A DNA stretch of 64,000 nucleotides, taken from contig NZ_FNSR01000002.1 in the NCBI RefSeq assembly GCF_900104845.1, positions 1,426,001-1,490,000 of the forward strand, in the 5' to 3' direction. Numbering within the stretch: position 1 is the first letter of the stretch; every line of letters begins with the position of its first letter. The notes below the pieces were generated by a model that was not told the DNA's origin, searched no databases, and saw only the letters and a list, made by a program, of their open reading frames with translations. The position numbers were made by a program, and so were the translations under genes. Of this stretch, positions 44,525-53,650 are shown piece by piece. This stretch comes from Paraburkholderia caballeronis (lineage in GTDB: Bacteria; Pseudomonadota; Gammaproteobacteria; Burkholderiales; Burkholderiaceae).

Positions 44525-45895
44525 ATGACGAACCCGGCCGTACCGTTCTCCAGCACCGTGGTCGATTCCATCCTGTTTCGCGATGCGTTCGGCACCGCGA
44601 AGATGCGTGCGCTATTTTCCGACCATGCGCTGATCCAGCGCTACATCGACGTCGAAGTCGCGCTCGCGAAAGCCGAGGCGCGCATCGGCGTGATTCCCGC
44701 TGACGCCGCCGACGTGATCGCGCGCGAGTCGCGCATCGAGCGCATCGACTTCGACCACATGCGCGAGGAAACCGACATCGTCGGCTACCCGATCCTGCCG
44801 CTCGTGCATCAACTGGTCGGCATGTGCGGCGACGCGGGCCGCTACGTGCACTGGGGCGCGACCACCCAGGACATCATGGACACGGCCGTCGCGCTGCAGG
44901 TGCGCGACGCGCTCGACTCGATCGACGGCGACATCCGCGAATTGCGCGGCATTCTCGCGGATCTCGCGAAGCGTCACCGCGACACCGCGATGGCGGGCCG
45001 CACGCATCTGCAGCAGGCGCTGCCGGTCACGTTCGGCTACAAGGCGGCGATCTGGCTCGCGATGTTCGACCGGCACCAGCAGCGGCTCGCGCAACTGCGC
45101 GGGCGCGTCGCGGTGGTCGAGTTCGCGGGCGCGGCCGGCACGCTCGCGTCGATCGGCGACAAGGGTTTTGCGGTGCAGCAGGCGCTCGCGGACGAACTCG
45201 GCCTCGGCGTGCCGGCGACCACGTGGCACGTGGCGCGCGACGGCTTTGCGGAAGCGGTGAACCTGCTCGCGCTCGTGACCGGCTCGCTCGGCAAGATCGC
45301 GCTCGACATCATGATCATGGCGTCCACCGAGTTCGCGGAAGTGTACGAGCCGTTCGTCAAGGGACGCGGCGCGAGCAGTACGATGCCGCAGAAGCGCAAT
45401 CCGATTTCGAGCGAGCTGATGCTCGCGGCCGCGAAGGCCGTGCGCCAGCACGCGGGCCTGATGGTCGATGCGATGGTCCAGGACTTCGAGCGCGCGACGG
45501 GGCCGTGGCACGCCGAATGGATCGCGATTCCCGAGAGCTTCATCCTGACCGCCGGCGCGCTGCATCAGGCGAAGTTCGCGCTCGGCGGCCTCATCGTCGA
45601 TGCCGCGCGGATGAAACACAATCTCGGTATCAGCAAGGGGCTGATCGTCGCCGAAGCGGTGATGATGCAGATGGCGCCGTTCACCGGCCGCCAGCAGGCG
45701 CACGACATCGTGTACGACGCGTGCCGCACCGTGAACGAGCAAGGCGGCACGCTCGCCGACGCACTGGCCGCGCTGCCGGCCGTCACGCAGCATTTCGACC
45801 GCGCCGCGATCGACCGGATGACCGATCCCGCGAATTATCTCGGCCTCGCGCCGCAGATGGTCGATCGCGCGATCGCGCTGTCGGGCGCGATCTGA
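44525..45895 (+). CDS. Fumarase/aspartase-superfamily lyase (PcaB-like)
   Basis: 456 residues. The superfamily signature GRGASSTMPQKRNPIS is at about 279-294, with HWGATTQDIMDTA near 109 and the GRTHLQQALPVTFGYK segment. Size and sequence are closest to the 3-carboxy-cis,cis-muconate cycloisomerase/adenylosuccinate-lyase branch. Such enzymes often release fumarate from a substituted succinate or run the reverse addition. Because a dicarboxylate symporter and a fumarase-like enzyme follow in the same direction, the probable role is to split an imported compound into fumarate plus another product. The substrate is not known. No pca genes are nearby, which argues against muconate. Confidence 0.88.
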   Translation: MTNPAVPFSSTVVDSILFRDAFGTAKMRALFSDHALIQRYIDVEVALAKAEARIGVIPADAADVIARESRIERIDFDHMREETDIVGYPILPLVHQLVGMCGDAGRYVHWGATTQDIMDTAVALQVRDALDSIDGDIRELRGILADLAKRHRDTAMAGRTHLQQALPVTFGYKAAIWLAMFDRHQQRLAQLRGRVAVVEFAGAAGTLASIGDKGFAVQQALADELGLGVPATTWHVARDGFAEAVNLLALVTGSLGKIALDIMIMASTEFAEVYEPFVKGRGASSTMPQKRNPISSELMLAAAKAVRQHAGLMVDAMVQDFERATGPWHAEWIAIPESFILTAGALHQAKFALGGLIVDAARMKHNLGISKGLIVAEAVMMQMAPFTGRQQAHDIVYDACRTVNEQGGTLADALAALPAVTQHFDRAAIDRMTDPANYLGLAPQMVDRAIALSGAI

Positions 45896-45920
45896 ACCGC
45901 GGAACCGGAGGAGAGACGAC

Positions 45921-47291
45921 ATGAAGGACAGCAGCACATCGGATGACCGCGCCGCGCCGTCGCGCGCCGCGCGACCGTGGTACAGGCGGCTCGGCATGCA
46001 GGTGCTGGTCGCGCTCGTCGCCGGCATCGTGCTCGGCATCGTCGCGCCGAAGTGGGCGACCCAACTGAAGGTGCTCGGCGACATCTTTCTCGCGCTGATC
46101 CGCGCGGGCGTCGCGCCGCTCGTGTTCCTGACCATCGTGCACGGCATCGCGTCCGCCGGCGACGTGCGCAGCGCGGGACGGGTCGGCTGGCGCTCGATCG
46201 TCTACTTCGAGGTCGTGTCGACGATCGCGCTCGCGCTCGGCCTGCTGGTCGCGAACCTGCTGCCGATCGGCGAGGGCATGGCGGCGGTGACCGCGAACGG
46301 CCCGGCGGTCAGCGTCGCGAAGGCGTCGCCGCAGACCTTCACCGGCTTCATCATGCACATCGTGCCGGACAACTTCATCGGCGCGTTCGCGAAGGGCGAG
46401 CTGTTGCAGGTGGTGGTGCTCGCGGTGATGGTCGGCATCGGCATTCTCGCGATTCCGGACGAGCGGCGCGCGCGCATCAACGAAGGGCTCGGCATGGTGT
46501 CCGACGTGCTGTTCGCGTTCATCAACCTCGTGATGAAGCTCGCGCCGTACGGCACGTTCGGCGCGGTCGCGTACGCGGTCGGCAGCAACGGCACCGCCGT
46601 GCTGGTCGCGCTCGCGCAGCTCGTGCTGAGCTTCTACGCGGTGATCGTGCTGTTCGTCGTCGTCGTGATGGGCGCGATTGCGAAGCTGTCCGGCTTCAGC
46701 ATGTGGCGCTTCATGCGCTTCATCAAGGACGAGATCCTGATCGTGCTCGGCACCGCGTCGTCCGAAAGCGCGCTGCCGCCGCTTCTCCTCAAGCTCGAAC
46801 GGTTCGGCTGCGAGCGGCAGACCGTCGGGCTCGTGCTGCCGACCGGCTACGCGTTCAACCTGGACGGCACGTCGATCTTCATGGCGATGGGCGTGCTGTT
46901 CATCGCGCACGCGTACAACGTGCCGCTCACGCTCGCGCAGCAGCTCGGCATCCTGCTCCTGATGCTGCTCACGTCGAAGGGCGCGGCGACCGTGTCCGGC
47001 GGCTCGTTCGTCGTATTCGCCGCGACCGTCACGTCGACGGGCATCCTGCCGGTCGAAGGGCTCGCGGTGATCTTCGGCGTCTACCGCTTCCTGTCGATGG
47101 CGATCGCGACCTGCAACACGATCGGCAATGCGCTCGCGACCGTCGTGGTCGCGCGCTGGTCCGGCACGTTCGACGCGCAGGCCGCGCAGCGTTACCTGTA
47201 TCCGGAGCGTTATCCGGACATCGACCCGGACGATTCGCTGGCCGTGCATCCGGACGAACTGCCGGGCAACCATGCGGGCGCGTCGCGCTGA
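45921..47291 (+). CDS. dctA: Dicarboxylate/amino acid:cation symporter (DctA-like)
   Basis: 456 residues, DAACS/GltPh family. The re-entrant loop and helix motifs are clear: LGTASSESALPPLLLKLE (serine-rich HP1), GYAFNLDGTSIFMAMGVLFIA (NMDGT-type motif) and the HP2 GAATVSGGSFVVFAAT. It imports C4-dicarboxylates or acidic amino acids with H+ or Na+. It follows the lyase by 25 bases, with GGAGGAGAGA as ribosome site, and overlaps nothing. Operon partner of the lyase and the FumC-like enzyme; probably the uptake route of their substrate. Confidence 0.93.
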   Translation: MKDSSTSDDRAAPSRAARPWYRRLGMQVLVALVAGIVLGIVAPKWATQLKVLGDIFLALIRAGVAPLVFLTIVHGIASAGDVRSAGRVGWRSIVYFEVVSTIALALGLLVANLLPIGEGMAAVTANGPAVSVAKASPQTFTGFIMHIVPDNFIGAFAKGELLQVVVLAVMVGIGILAIPDERRARINEGLGMVSDVLFAFINLVMKLAPYGTFGAVAYAVGSNGTAVLVALAQLVLSFYAVIVLFVVVVMGAIAKLSGFSMWRFMRFIKDEILIVLGTASSESALPPLLLKLERFGCERQTVGLVLPTGYAFNLDGTSIFMAMGVLFIAHAYNVPLTLAQQLGILLLMLLTSKGAATVSGGSFVVFAATVTSTGILPVEGLAVIFGVYRFLSMAIATCNTIGNALATVVVARWSGTFDAQAAQRYLYPERYPDIDPDDSLAVHPDELPGNHAGASR

Positions 47292-47313
47292 CCCCGCCGC
47301 AACGAGGAACACG

Positions 47314-48726
47314 ATGACCACGACTCACCCGACCCGGATCGAGCGCGACGCGTTCGGCGCCGTCGAGATTCCCGCCGACCGCTACTGGGGCGCGCAGACA
47401 CAGCGCGCGCTCGGGCTGTTCGAGATCGGCGACGAACGGTTTCCCGCCGTGCTCGTTCACGCGTTCGGCCTGCACAAGTGGGCGGCCGCGCGCGTGAACG
47501 CGAAGCTCGGCGTGCTCGACGCGCGTCTTGCGGACGCGATCGAAACGGCCGCGACCGAAGTCCGCGACGGCGAGTTCGACGGGCATTTCCCGCTGACGGT
47601 CTGGCAGACCGGCTCCGGCACGCAGACCAACATGAACGCGAACGAGGTGATCGCGAATCGCGCGAACGAACTGCTGGGCCAGCCGCTCGGCACGAAGTCG
47701 CCAGTGCATCCGAACGATCACGTGAACGCGTCGCAGTCGTCGAACGACAGCTTTCCGACCGTGATGCACATGGCGGCCGCGCTCGAATTGACCGGCCGGC
47801 TGCGGCCCGCGCTCGACGAATTGCGCGTCACGTTGCAGGCGCGCGCGCGGGCGTTCGCCGGCATCGTCAAGGTCGCGCGCACGCATCTGATGGACGCCGT
47901 GCCGATGACGATGGAGCAGACCTTCGACGCATTCGCGCACCAGGCGGCCAATGCGGTCGCGCGGATCGACAGCGTGCTGCCGCGCGTGCTCGTGGTCCCG
48001 CAGGGCGGCTCGGCCGCCGGCACCGGGCTGAACGTGCCGCCGGGCTTCGCGGAGGCGTTCTGCGACGAACTCGCCGGCGCGAGCGGGCTCGCGTTCGCGC
48101 CGAACCCGAGCAAGTTCGAGGGGATGGGCGCGCACGACGCGCTGGTCGAAGCATCCGGCGTGCTGAACGCGATCGCGGTCGCGCTGCTGAAGATCGCGAA
48201 CGACGTGCGCTGGCTCGGGTCGGGGCCGCGCTGCGGGCTCGGCGAACTGCGTCTGCCCGACGACGGCCTCACGTCGTCGATCATGCCGGGCAAGCGCAAT
48301 CCGACGATCGCGGAAGTGCTCGCGCAGGCGTGTTTCCAGGTCGCCGGCAATCACCAGACCGTGACGATGGCCGGCGCGTCGGGCAATTTCGAGCTGAACG
48401 TCGCGAAGCCGGTGCTGATCTACAACCTGCTGCAATCGATCCGCGTGCTCGCGGATGCGGTCGTCGTGTTCTCGCGCAGGCTCGTGGCCGGTCTCGACGT
48501 CGATCGCGAGCGGGTGGCCGCGAACGTCGAGAACGCGCTGCTGGTCGTGACCGCGCTGAACCCGGTGCTCGGTTACGACAACGTCGCGCGGATCATCGCG
48601 AAGGCAGTGGACGAGCGGATCGGGCCGCGCGCGGCGGCGCTGGCGCTCGGACTGCTGGACGCGCACGCGTATGACCGGATCGTCGATCCGGCGCGGCTCG
48701 CGGTGGGGGGACGGGTGGACGGTTGA
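47314..48726 (+). CDS. fumC: Class II fumarase-like enzyme
   Basis: 470 residues. FumC features: WGAQTQRALGLFEIG near the start, the substrate loop TGSGTQTNMNANEVIANRA, HPNDHVNASQSSNDSFPT and GASGNFELNVAKP. The catalytic loop reads TSSIMPGKRNPT instead of the very common GSSIMPGKVNPT, and the C-terminus diverges from housekeeping FumC. It may still be a fumarase that converts the fumarate released by the lyase to malate, or a paralogue with another substrate. The gene is third in the GntR-controlled cluster, 22 bases after dctA. Confidence 0.88.
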   Translation: MTTTHPTRIERDAFGAVEIPADRYWGAQTQRALGLFEIGDERFPAVLVHAFGLHKWAAARVNAKLGVLDARLADAIETAATEVRDGEFDGHFPLTVWQTGSGTQTNMNANEVIANRANELLGQPLGTKSPVHPNDHVNASQSSNDSFPTVMHMAAALELTGRLRPALDELRVTLQARARAFAGIVKVARTHLMDAVPMTMEQTFDAFAHQAANAVARIDSVLPRVLVVPQGGSAAGTGLNVPPGFAEAFCDELAGASGLAFAPNPSKFEGMGAHDALVEASGVLNAIAVALLKIANDVRWLGSGPRCGLGELRLPDDGLTSSIMPGKRNPTIAEVLAQACFQVAGNHQTVTMAGASGNFELNVAKPVLIYNLLQSIRVLADAVVVFSRRLVAGLDVDRERVAANVENALLVVTALNPVLGYDNVARIIAKAVDERIGPRAAALALGLLDAHAYDRIVDPARLAVGGRVDG

Positions 48727-49057
48727 GGACGGTCGACGTGCAACGGGCCGGTGCGGCCCTGCCCGCCCGGGACAAAGGGGTCGATCGGCGCGCCACCGCC
48801 GTCGATCGCTACCGGGCTTAACACTGCCAGGATGCCGGCCGGCGGCTTTGTGAACGGAGCGGTTGATTCGATGCCGGTTCACCGCAGCGGCAGGCCGATG
48901 CGACGCGGACTCGTTGCGCAAGGCCTATGCCGAATCGCGCGAACATTCGATGACGACACGCTTTTCACGAAGCTGTCGTGGTTCGCTTCGTGCGGTCGTG
49001 TTTTGCGTGCCGGTGTGGGACGTCGAAGGCGTTGACGTGCTGGATCGATTGGACCCG
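48727..49057. other. Intergenic region, nothing recognised
   Basis: About 330 bases between the end of the fumC-like gene and the convergent VOC gene. No clear terminator with a T-run, no RNA gene and no convincing frame. Confidence 0.45.
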
Positions 49058-49456
49058 CTAATCCAGCGCCGGGTCGTGACAGCATATGCACAGCTTGTTG
49101 CCGTCCGCATCCCGGAAGTACGCGCCGTAGTAGTCGGCGTGATAGTGCGGTCTCAAACCCGGCGGACCTTCGCAGGTCGCGCCGTTCGCGATGGCAAGCG
49201 CATGCGCGCGGTCCACCGTTTGCCGGTCGCGCGCGAGCAGCGCCACCATCTGGCCGTTGCCCGCCTGCGCCGCATTGCCGTCATAAGGCTGGCCGACGAT
49301 GAACAGCGGACGCGGCGCGTCCGCCGCCATCCAGCCGGCCCACGGTTTGTCGCGCTCGCAGAACTTCAGCCGGTGCCCGAGCGTCTGCATCAACGCCGAA
49401 TAGAACGCGAAGGCGGGCTCGAAGTCGTTGACGCCGATGAAGATGTGCGAGATCAC
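49058..49456 (-). CDS. VOC (glyoxalase-like) family protein
   Basis: 132 residues, single VOC domain: ISHIFIGVNDFEPAFAFYSALMQTLGHRLKF at the start, and YYGAYFRDADGNKLCICCH near the end. It lies 49 bases downstream of the IclR regulator gene, on the same strand, so the two may be one transcript. Substrate unknown; such proteins near catabolic regulators are often of unassigned lyase or isomerase type. Confidence 0.85.
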   Translation of the reverse strand: MISHIFIGVNDFEPAFAFYSALMQTLGHRLKFCERDKPWAGWMAADAPRPLFIVGQPYDGNAAQAGNGQMVALLARDRQTVDRAHALAIANGATCEGPPGLRPHYHADYYGAYFRDADGNKLCICCHDPALD

Positions 49457-49505
49457 GTGGGGCTCCCTGGAGTCGAAACGAAGCGGCGGCTGGCAGCGGC
49501 TTGCG

Positions 49506-50294
49506 TCACAGCATCGACGCGAGCGTCCGCGCGCCGCTTTCCAGAACCGGCAGGATTTCCTCGACCATCTGCTCGGGCGTCATGCGGCTGGAGTGGACGC
49601 TGACCGTGAGCGCGCACACCAACTGGTTGCGCGCGTTCAGCACCGGCACCGCGATCGATCGCAGGCCGATCTCGTATTCCTCGTCGATCACCGAATAACG
49701 GTCCTGCCGCGAGCGCTGGAACTCGCCGAGCAGCGCGCCGGGATCGGTGACGGTCTTTTCCGTGTAGCCGATGATCTTTACGTTGTCGAGGTACTTGCGG
49801 ATCTGCACGTCAGTCCGGTGCATCAGCAGCACGCGGCCGGATGCGGTGCAGTAGGCGGGCAGGCGCGTGCCGATGCCGATCGACACCGACGCGATGCGGG
49901 TAGCCGCCGAGCGCCCGACGAACACGACCTCGTCGCCGTCGAGCAGCGTCAACGACGCGACCTCGTTCATCCGCTCGCCGATCATTTCGAGAATCGGCTG
50001 CGCGAGTTTCGTCAGCGACGCGCCGGACAGGTACGCGTAGCCGAGGCGCAGGATGCGCGGCGTCAGGCGGAAGAACTTGCCGTCGAAGTCGGCGTAACCG
50101 AGCTTCGCGAGCGTCAGCAGATAACGACGCGCGCCGGCGCGCGTGAGGCCCGTCTTGGTGGCGACGGCGGCTGCGGTCAGCGCGGCGTCCGACGCGTTGA
50201 ACGCTTCGATTACTGCGAGGCCTTTTTCCAGGGCTCCAATGAAATCGCGTTCAGTCGATCGTTCGTCGTTGCGATCATCGTCGTTCGTATCCAT
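49506..50294 (-). CDS. IclR-family regulator divergent from TphA-like dioxygenase
   Basis: 262 residues from the ATG at 50294 (TTGGAGC upstream; a 32-residue longer form is less likely). N-terminal winged HTH (ALEKGLAVIEAFNASDAALTAAAVATKTGLTRAGARRYLLTLAKLGY) and the PcaR/PobR-type effector domain (SVSIGIGTRLPAYCTASGRVLLM). In known terephthalate clusters an IclR-type TphR regulates the divergent dioxygenase genes; the same arrangement is seen here. Probable operators lie at 50414-50449. Confidence 0.92.
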   Translation of the reverse strand: MDTNDDDRNDERSTERDFIGALEKGLAVIEAFNASDAALTAAAVATKTGLTRAGARRYLLTLAKLGYADFDGKFFRLTPRILRLGYAYLSGASLTKLAQPILEMIGERMNEVASLTLLDGDEVVFVGRSAATRIASVSIGIGTRLPAYCTASGRVLLMHRTDVQIRKYLDNVKIIGYTEKTVTDPGALLGEFQRSRQDRYSVIDEEYEIGLRSIAVPVLNARNQLVCALTVSVHSSRMTPEQMVEEILPVLESGARTLASML

Positions 50295-50413
50295 CGCGCT
50301 CCAAGCCGGCAGAAAGTATCGGATTGTACTAAACGGGTCTGAAAGACCCTCGAAAGAATCGAGGCGGTTGGACCGTTGATGAGCGGCCACCCCGATTTCT
50401 TACAGTCATTATA

Positions 50414-50449
50414 AGTGCGCAATACGCACTTCGATACACAATACGCACT
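50414..50449. promoter_or_regulatory. Probable IclR operators
   Basis: An inverted repeat AGTGCG-CAATA-CGCACT (50414-50430) is followed by a second copy of CAATACGCACT (50439-50449). It lies between the divergent IclR and dioxygenase genes, upstream of the promoter at 50485. Confidence 0.75.
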
Positions 50450-50484
50450 AACTATCGTTTACGCGTACTTTGATCCAAAAATCG

Positions 50485-50514
50485 TTGACATGGATCAAGC
50501 CAGAAGGGCATAGT
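50485..50514 (+). promoter_or_regulatory. Probable sigma70 promoter of dioxygenase operon
   Basis: A perfect -35 box TTGACA (50485-50490), an 18-base spacer and a -10-like CATAGT (50509-50514), about 80 bases before the dioxygenase start. The -10 box is weak, as expected for an activator-dependent promoter. Confidence 0.6.
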
Positions 50515-50591
50515 TTAAAAAACGTCGCAGCCCATCGGCCGATTCAGGCACAGGGCAGCGCGCCCCACTTTTGCCTATTTCAGGAGTACAA

Positions 50592-51845
50592 ATGAACGAA
50601 CAGAGGCTCCCATTCCCCTCCGTGCGCTCCGCATGGCCTGCCGACCAGTTGACGCGCGTTCCGTTCTGGGTCTACAACGATGCGACGGTGTACGCGACCG
50701 AGCAGCGCCGCATCTACGAGGGGCCGGCCTGGAACTTCCTCTGCCTCGAAGCCGAACTGAAGAATCCCGGCGATTACGTGACGACGTTCGCGGGCGAAAT
50801 GCCGGTCGTCGTCGCGCGCGGACAGGACGGCGAGATCTACGCGTTCGAGAATCGCTGCACGCACCGCGGCGCGCTGATCTGCCTCGAAAACGCGGGCAAC
50901 ACCACTGGCTTTGCGTGCGTGTACCACGGCTGGGCTTACGACCTCGAAGGCAACCTGAAGGGCGTGTCGTTCCAGAACGGCGTGAACGGCAAGGGCGGCA
51001 TGCCCGGCTCGTTCTGCATGGAAGACCACAACCCGCGCAAGCTGCGCGTATCGACGCTGTGCGGCATCGTGTTCGGCAGCCTGTCCGACGACGTGCCGCC
51101 GATCGAGGAATACATCGGCGACGAAGTGCTCGGCCGCATCCGCCGCGTGCTGCGCAAGCCGCTGCGCATCCTCGGCCGCTACAGCCAGGCGCTGCCGAAC
51201 AACTGGAAGCTTTACTTCGAAAACGTAAAGGATTCCTACCATGCTAGCCTGCTGCATCTGTTCCTGACGACGTTCGAGATCAATCGTCTGACGCAGAAGG
51301 GCGGCCTGATCGTGTCGCCCGACGGCGGCAATCACGTCAGCTTTTCGATGATCGACAAGACCGCGCCCGCGGGCAACGAGTATCGCGACCAGGGGCTGCG
51401 CGCGGACAGCGAAACCTACCGGCTCGAAGACGCGAGCTTCCTCGAAGGGGTCGACGAATTCGGCGACGGCATCACGTTGCAGATCCTGTCGGTCTTTCCG
51501 GGCTTCGTGCTGGGCCAGGTCAACAACAGCATCGTCGTCCGGCAAGTGCTGCCGAAGGGCATCGAAGAGACGCAGCTCAACTGGACCTACCTCGGCTTCG
51601 AGGACGACACGCCGGAAATGACGAAGATGCGCATCCGCCAGTCCAACCTGATCGGCCCGGCGGGACTCGTTTCGCTGGAGGACGGCGCGGTCGGCGGCTT
51701 CGTGCAGCGCGGCACGGTCAGCGCGACCGACGAATTCGGCGTGCTCGAAATGGGCGGCGGCGAAACCGCGACCACCGACACGCGCGCCACGGAGGCCGCT
51801 GTGCGCGGCTTCTGGAAGGCCTATCGGCAACACATGGGGATTTGA
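50592..51845 (+). CDS. Ring-hydroxylating dioxygenase alpha subunit, terephthalate-dioxygenase-like
   Basis: 417 residues. Rieske ligands Cys89/His91 and Cys109/His112; iron ligands in [13 protein letters not shown]: Asp214, His217, His222. Long stretches recall TphA2 of terephthalate degraders ([60 protein letters not shown]). It also resembles AndAc anthranilate-type enzymes. Forms an alpha/beta oxygenase with the next gene and takes electrons from the reductase after that. CAGGAG precedes the ATG. Substrate likely an aromatic carboxylate; terephthalate is only one option because the companion dehydrogenase gene is missing. Confidence 0.9.
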   Translation: MNEQRLPFPSVRSAWPADQLTRVPFWVYNDATVYATEQRRIYEGPAWNFLCLEAELKNPGDYVTTFAGEMPVVVARGQDGEIYAFENRCTHRGALICLENAGNTTGFACVYHGWAYDLEGNLKGVSFQNGVNGKGGMPGSFCMEDHNPRKLRVSTLCGIVFGSLSDDVPPIEEYIGDEVLGRIRRVLRKPLRILGRYSQALPNNWKLYFENVKDSYHASLLHLFLTTFEINRLTQKGGLIVSPDGGNHVSFSMIDKTAPAGNEYRDQGLRADSETYRLEDASFLEGVDEFGDGITLQILSVFPGFVLGQVNNSIVVRQVLPKGIEETQLNWTYLGFEDDTPEMTKMRIRQSNLIGPAGLVSLEDGAVGGFVQRGTVSATDEFGVLEMGGGETATTDTRATEAAVRGFWKAYRQHMGI

Positions 51846-51848
51846 CGT

Positions 51849-52322
51849 ATGAACGAGCTGGAACTGACGTGGAAGGTCGGCGCATTGAATGCAGCCTACG
51901 TGCGGACGATCGACAACGACGAGCTGGAGTCGTGGCCGAACTATTTCACCGCGGACTGCCTGTACAACATCACGTCGAGCGCGAACCATCGCGCGAACCT
52001 GCCCGCCGGCATCTTCTACGCGGACTCGCGCGGGATGCTGGTGGACCGGATCTCGGCGCTGCGCGAAGCGAACATTTTCGAAAGCCATCGTTATCGGCAC
52101 ATTGTCGGCATGCCGGCGATCCTCGGCCAGCAGCGCGACGAAGTCCGCGCGGAAACGCCGTTCGTCACGTACCGGATCATGCGCGACGGACGCACCGATC
52201 CGTTCGTCACCGGCTGCTATCTGGACCGGATCGTGTTCGACGGCCCGAACCTGAAATTCGCGGAACGCATCGTCGTCTGCGACAGCTCGACGTTCGACAC
52301 GCTGCTGGTGATCCCGCTGTGA
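51849..52322 (+). CDS. Ring-hydroxylating dioxygenase beta subunit, TphA3-like
   Basis: 157 residues, SnoaL/NTF2-like fold typical of dioxygenase small subunits. Segments such as ALNAAYVRTIDNDELESWPNYFT, MLVDRISALREANIFESHRYRHIVG and ERIVVCDSSTFDTLLVIPL closely follow what I remember of TphA3. It starts 3 bases after the alpha-subunit stop, so the two are translationally coupled. It has a structural role in the alpha3-beta3 oxygenase. Confidence 0.9.
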   Translation: MNELELTWKVGALNAAYVRTIDNDELESWPNYFTADCLYNITSSANHRANLPAGIFYADSRGMLVDRISALREANIFESHRYRHIVGMPAILGQQRDEVRAETPFVTYRIMRDGRTDPFVTGCYLDRIVFDGPNLKFAERIVVCDSSTFDTLLVIPL

Positions 52323-52376
52323 GCGGGCCGGTTGACGGATGAGCGAAACGCGTTGCCAGTGCAGGACGACACACAG

Positions 52377-53393
52377 ATGACATATCAGGTTCAGGTGGCG
52401 GGAACGGACTACCGGTTCGATTGCAGCGGCGATGAGACAGTGCTCGACGCGGCATTGCGGGCCGGTTTCGAACTGCCGTATTCGTGCAGGAAGGGCATTT
52501 GCGGAAGCTGTCGCGGGCGGGTCGTCGAGGGTCTCGTCGATGCGACCGGCGCTTCCGAGGGACTGAGCGACGCGGAGCGCGCGCAGGGTTTTGCGCTGTA
52601 TTGCCGGGCGAAGCCGCGCAGCGATCTGGTGCTGGAGTCCGCGAGCATCCGCCGCGCCGATCCGTCCGCGCGGCGGGTCGTGCGCGCGAAGATCTTTCGC
52701 ATCAGCCAGCCGTCGCCCGACGTGACCGTGCTGCAATTGCGCTTCCCCGCCGGCGTGAAGGCGAAGTTCAGGGCGGGCCAGTATCTGCAGGTCGTTTTCG
52801 GCAACGGCGAGCGGCGCAGCTTCTCGATGGCGAATCCGCCGTCTGCGTCGGACGGCGCGGTGCTGCACATCCGTCACGTGCCGGGCGGCCGCTTCAGCGG
52901 CGAAGTGTTGCCGACGCTCGCGCAGGGCGATGCGCTGGAAGTCGAACTGCCGTACGGCGACTTCTATCTGCGCGAGGACAGCGACAAGCCGATCGTGTTC
53001 GTCGCGAGCGGTACCGGCTTTGCGCCGATCCACTCGATCGTCGAGCATGCGCTGTCGCGCAACGTGCAGCGGCCGATGTATCTGTACTGGGGCGCGCGGC
53101 GGGCCGCCGATCTGTATGCGCTCGACGTGCCGTCGAAGTGGTCCGCGCGCAATCCGGCGTTTCGCTTCGTGCCGGTGCTGTCGGCGCCGGACGCGGCCGA
53201 AGCGTGGGACGGGCGCACCGGCTTCGTTCACGAGGCAGTGATGCAGGATCATCCGTCGCTCGAACACATGCAGGTCTATGCGTGCGGCGCGCCGGCGATG
53301 ACGAAGGCCGCGCGCGACGACTTCACGTCGCTGCGCGCGTTGCCTTCGAGCGAGTTCTTTTGCGACGCGTTTGTCGAAGGGCCGGCGGCCTGA
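52377..53393 (+). CDS. Dioxygenase reductase with N-terminal ferredoxin, TphA1-like
   Basis: 338 residues: plant-type [2Fe-2S] domain first (Cys37, 42, 45 and 76; FELPYSCRKGICGSC), then FAD domain (FRAGQYLQVVFGNGERRSFSMANPP) and NAD domain (PIVFVASGTGFAPIHSIVEHAL). This is the BenC/AntC/TphA1 order, the reverse of the PDR-type reductase in the island at 24887. It brings electrons from NADH to the alpha/beta oxygenase. ATG at 52377 is preferred over a TTG 45 bases upstream. No tphB-like dehydrogenase gene lies between or after. Confidence 0.92.
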   Translation: MTYQVQVAGTDYRFDCSGDETVLDAALRAGFELPYSCRKGICGSCRGRVVEGLVDATGASEGLSDAERAQGFALYCRAKPRSDLVLESASIRRADPSARRVVRAKIFRISQPSPDVTVLQLRFPAGVKAKFRAGQYLQVVFGNGERRSFSMANPPSASDGAVLHIRHVPGGRFSGEVLPTLAQGDALEVELPYGDFYLREDSDKPIVFVASGTGFAPIHSIVEHALSRNVQRPMYLYWGARRAADLYALDVPSKWSARNPAFRFVPVLSAPDAAEAWDGRTGFVHEAVMQDHPSLEHMQVYACGAPAMTKAARDDFTSLRALPSSEFFCDAFVEGPAA

Positions 53394-53482
53394 CGGCGGC
53401 GGTTTCGGTTGCATCACGATCAGCGGGAACGGCAATCATTTTGCGTGGCATCGGGGTGGGCGCTTTTTGGTCGCTCCGATCT

Positions 53483-53580
53483 ACAGCGGTGCATGGGATG
53501 GGAGTAGGCGCTAAAGCGCCAACTCCCATCGACAGCGGTGCATGGGATGGGAGTAGGCGCTGAAGCGCCAACTCCCATCG
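53483..53580. repeat. Two tandem 49-bp REP-like hairpin units
   Basis: Copies at 53483-53531 and 53532-53580 differ at a single base (CTAAAG against CTGAAG). Each contains a hairpin: TGGGAGT, A, GGCGCT, two-base loop, AGCGCC, A, ACTCCCA. A degraded partial copy seems to precede them (about 53445-53482). They look like repetitive extragenic palindromes and lie just after the dioxygenase operon. Confidence 0.88.
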
Positions 53581-53629
53581 ACACAGGAGACGGACATGGC
53601 GATGCGATGATTGCCGGTATGATCTGCGG

Positions 53630-53650
53630 CCCGCGCGTGCAACGCGCGGG
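53630..53650 (+). terminator. Hairpin with short A/T tail
   Basis: Perfect 9-bp stem CCCGCGCGT, loop GCA, ACGCGCGGG. It is followed by ACACAAAAAAGC, not by a T-run, so on the plus strand it is a weak terminator at best; it may protect the 3' end of the dioxygenase mRNA. Confidence 0.5.

Noticed and set aside
50592..53393. Firm naming of the operon as tphA2-A3-A1 (terephthalate)
   Set aside because: Sequence resemblance is good but from memory, and tphB and tphC are absent, so the substrate is left open.
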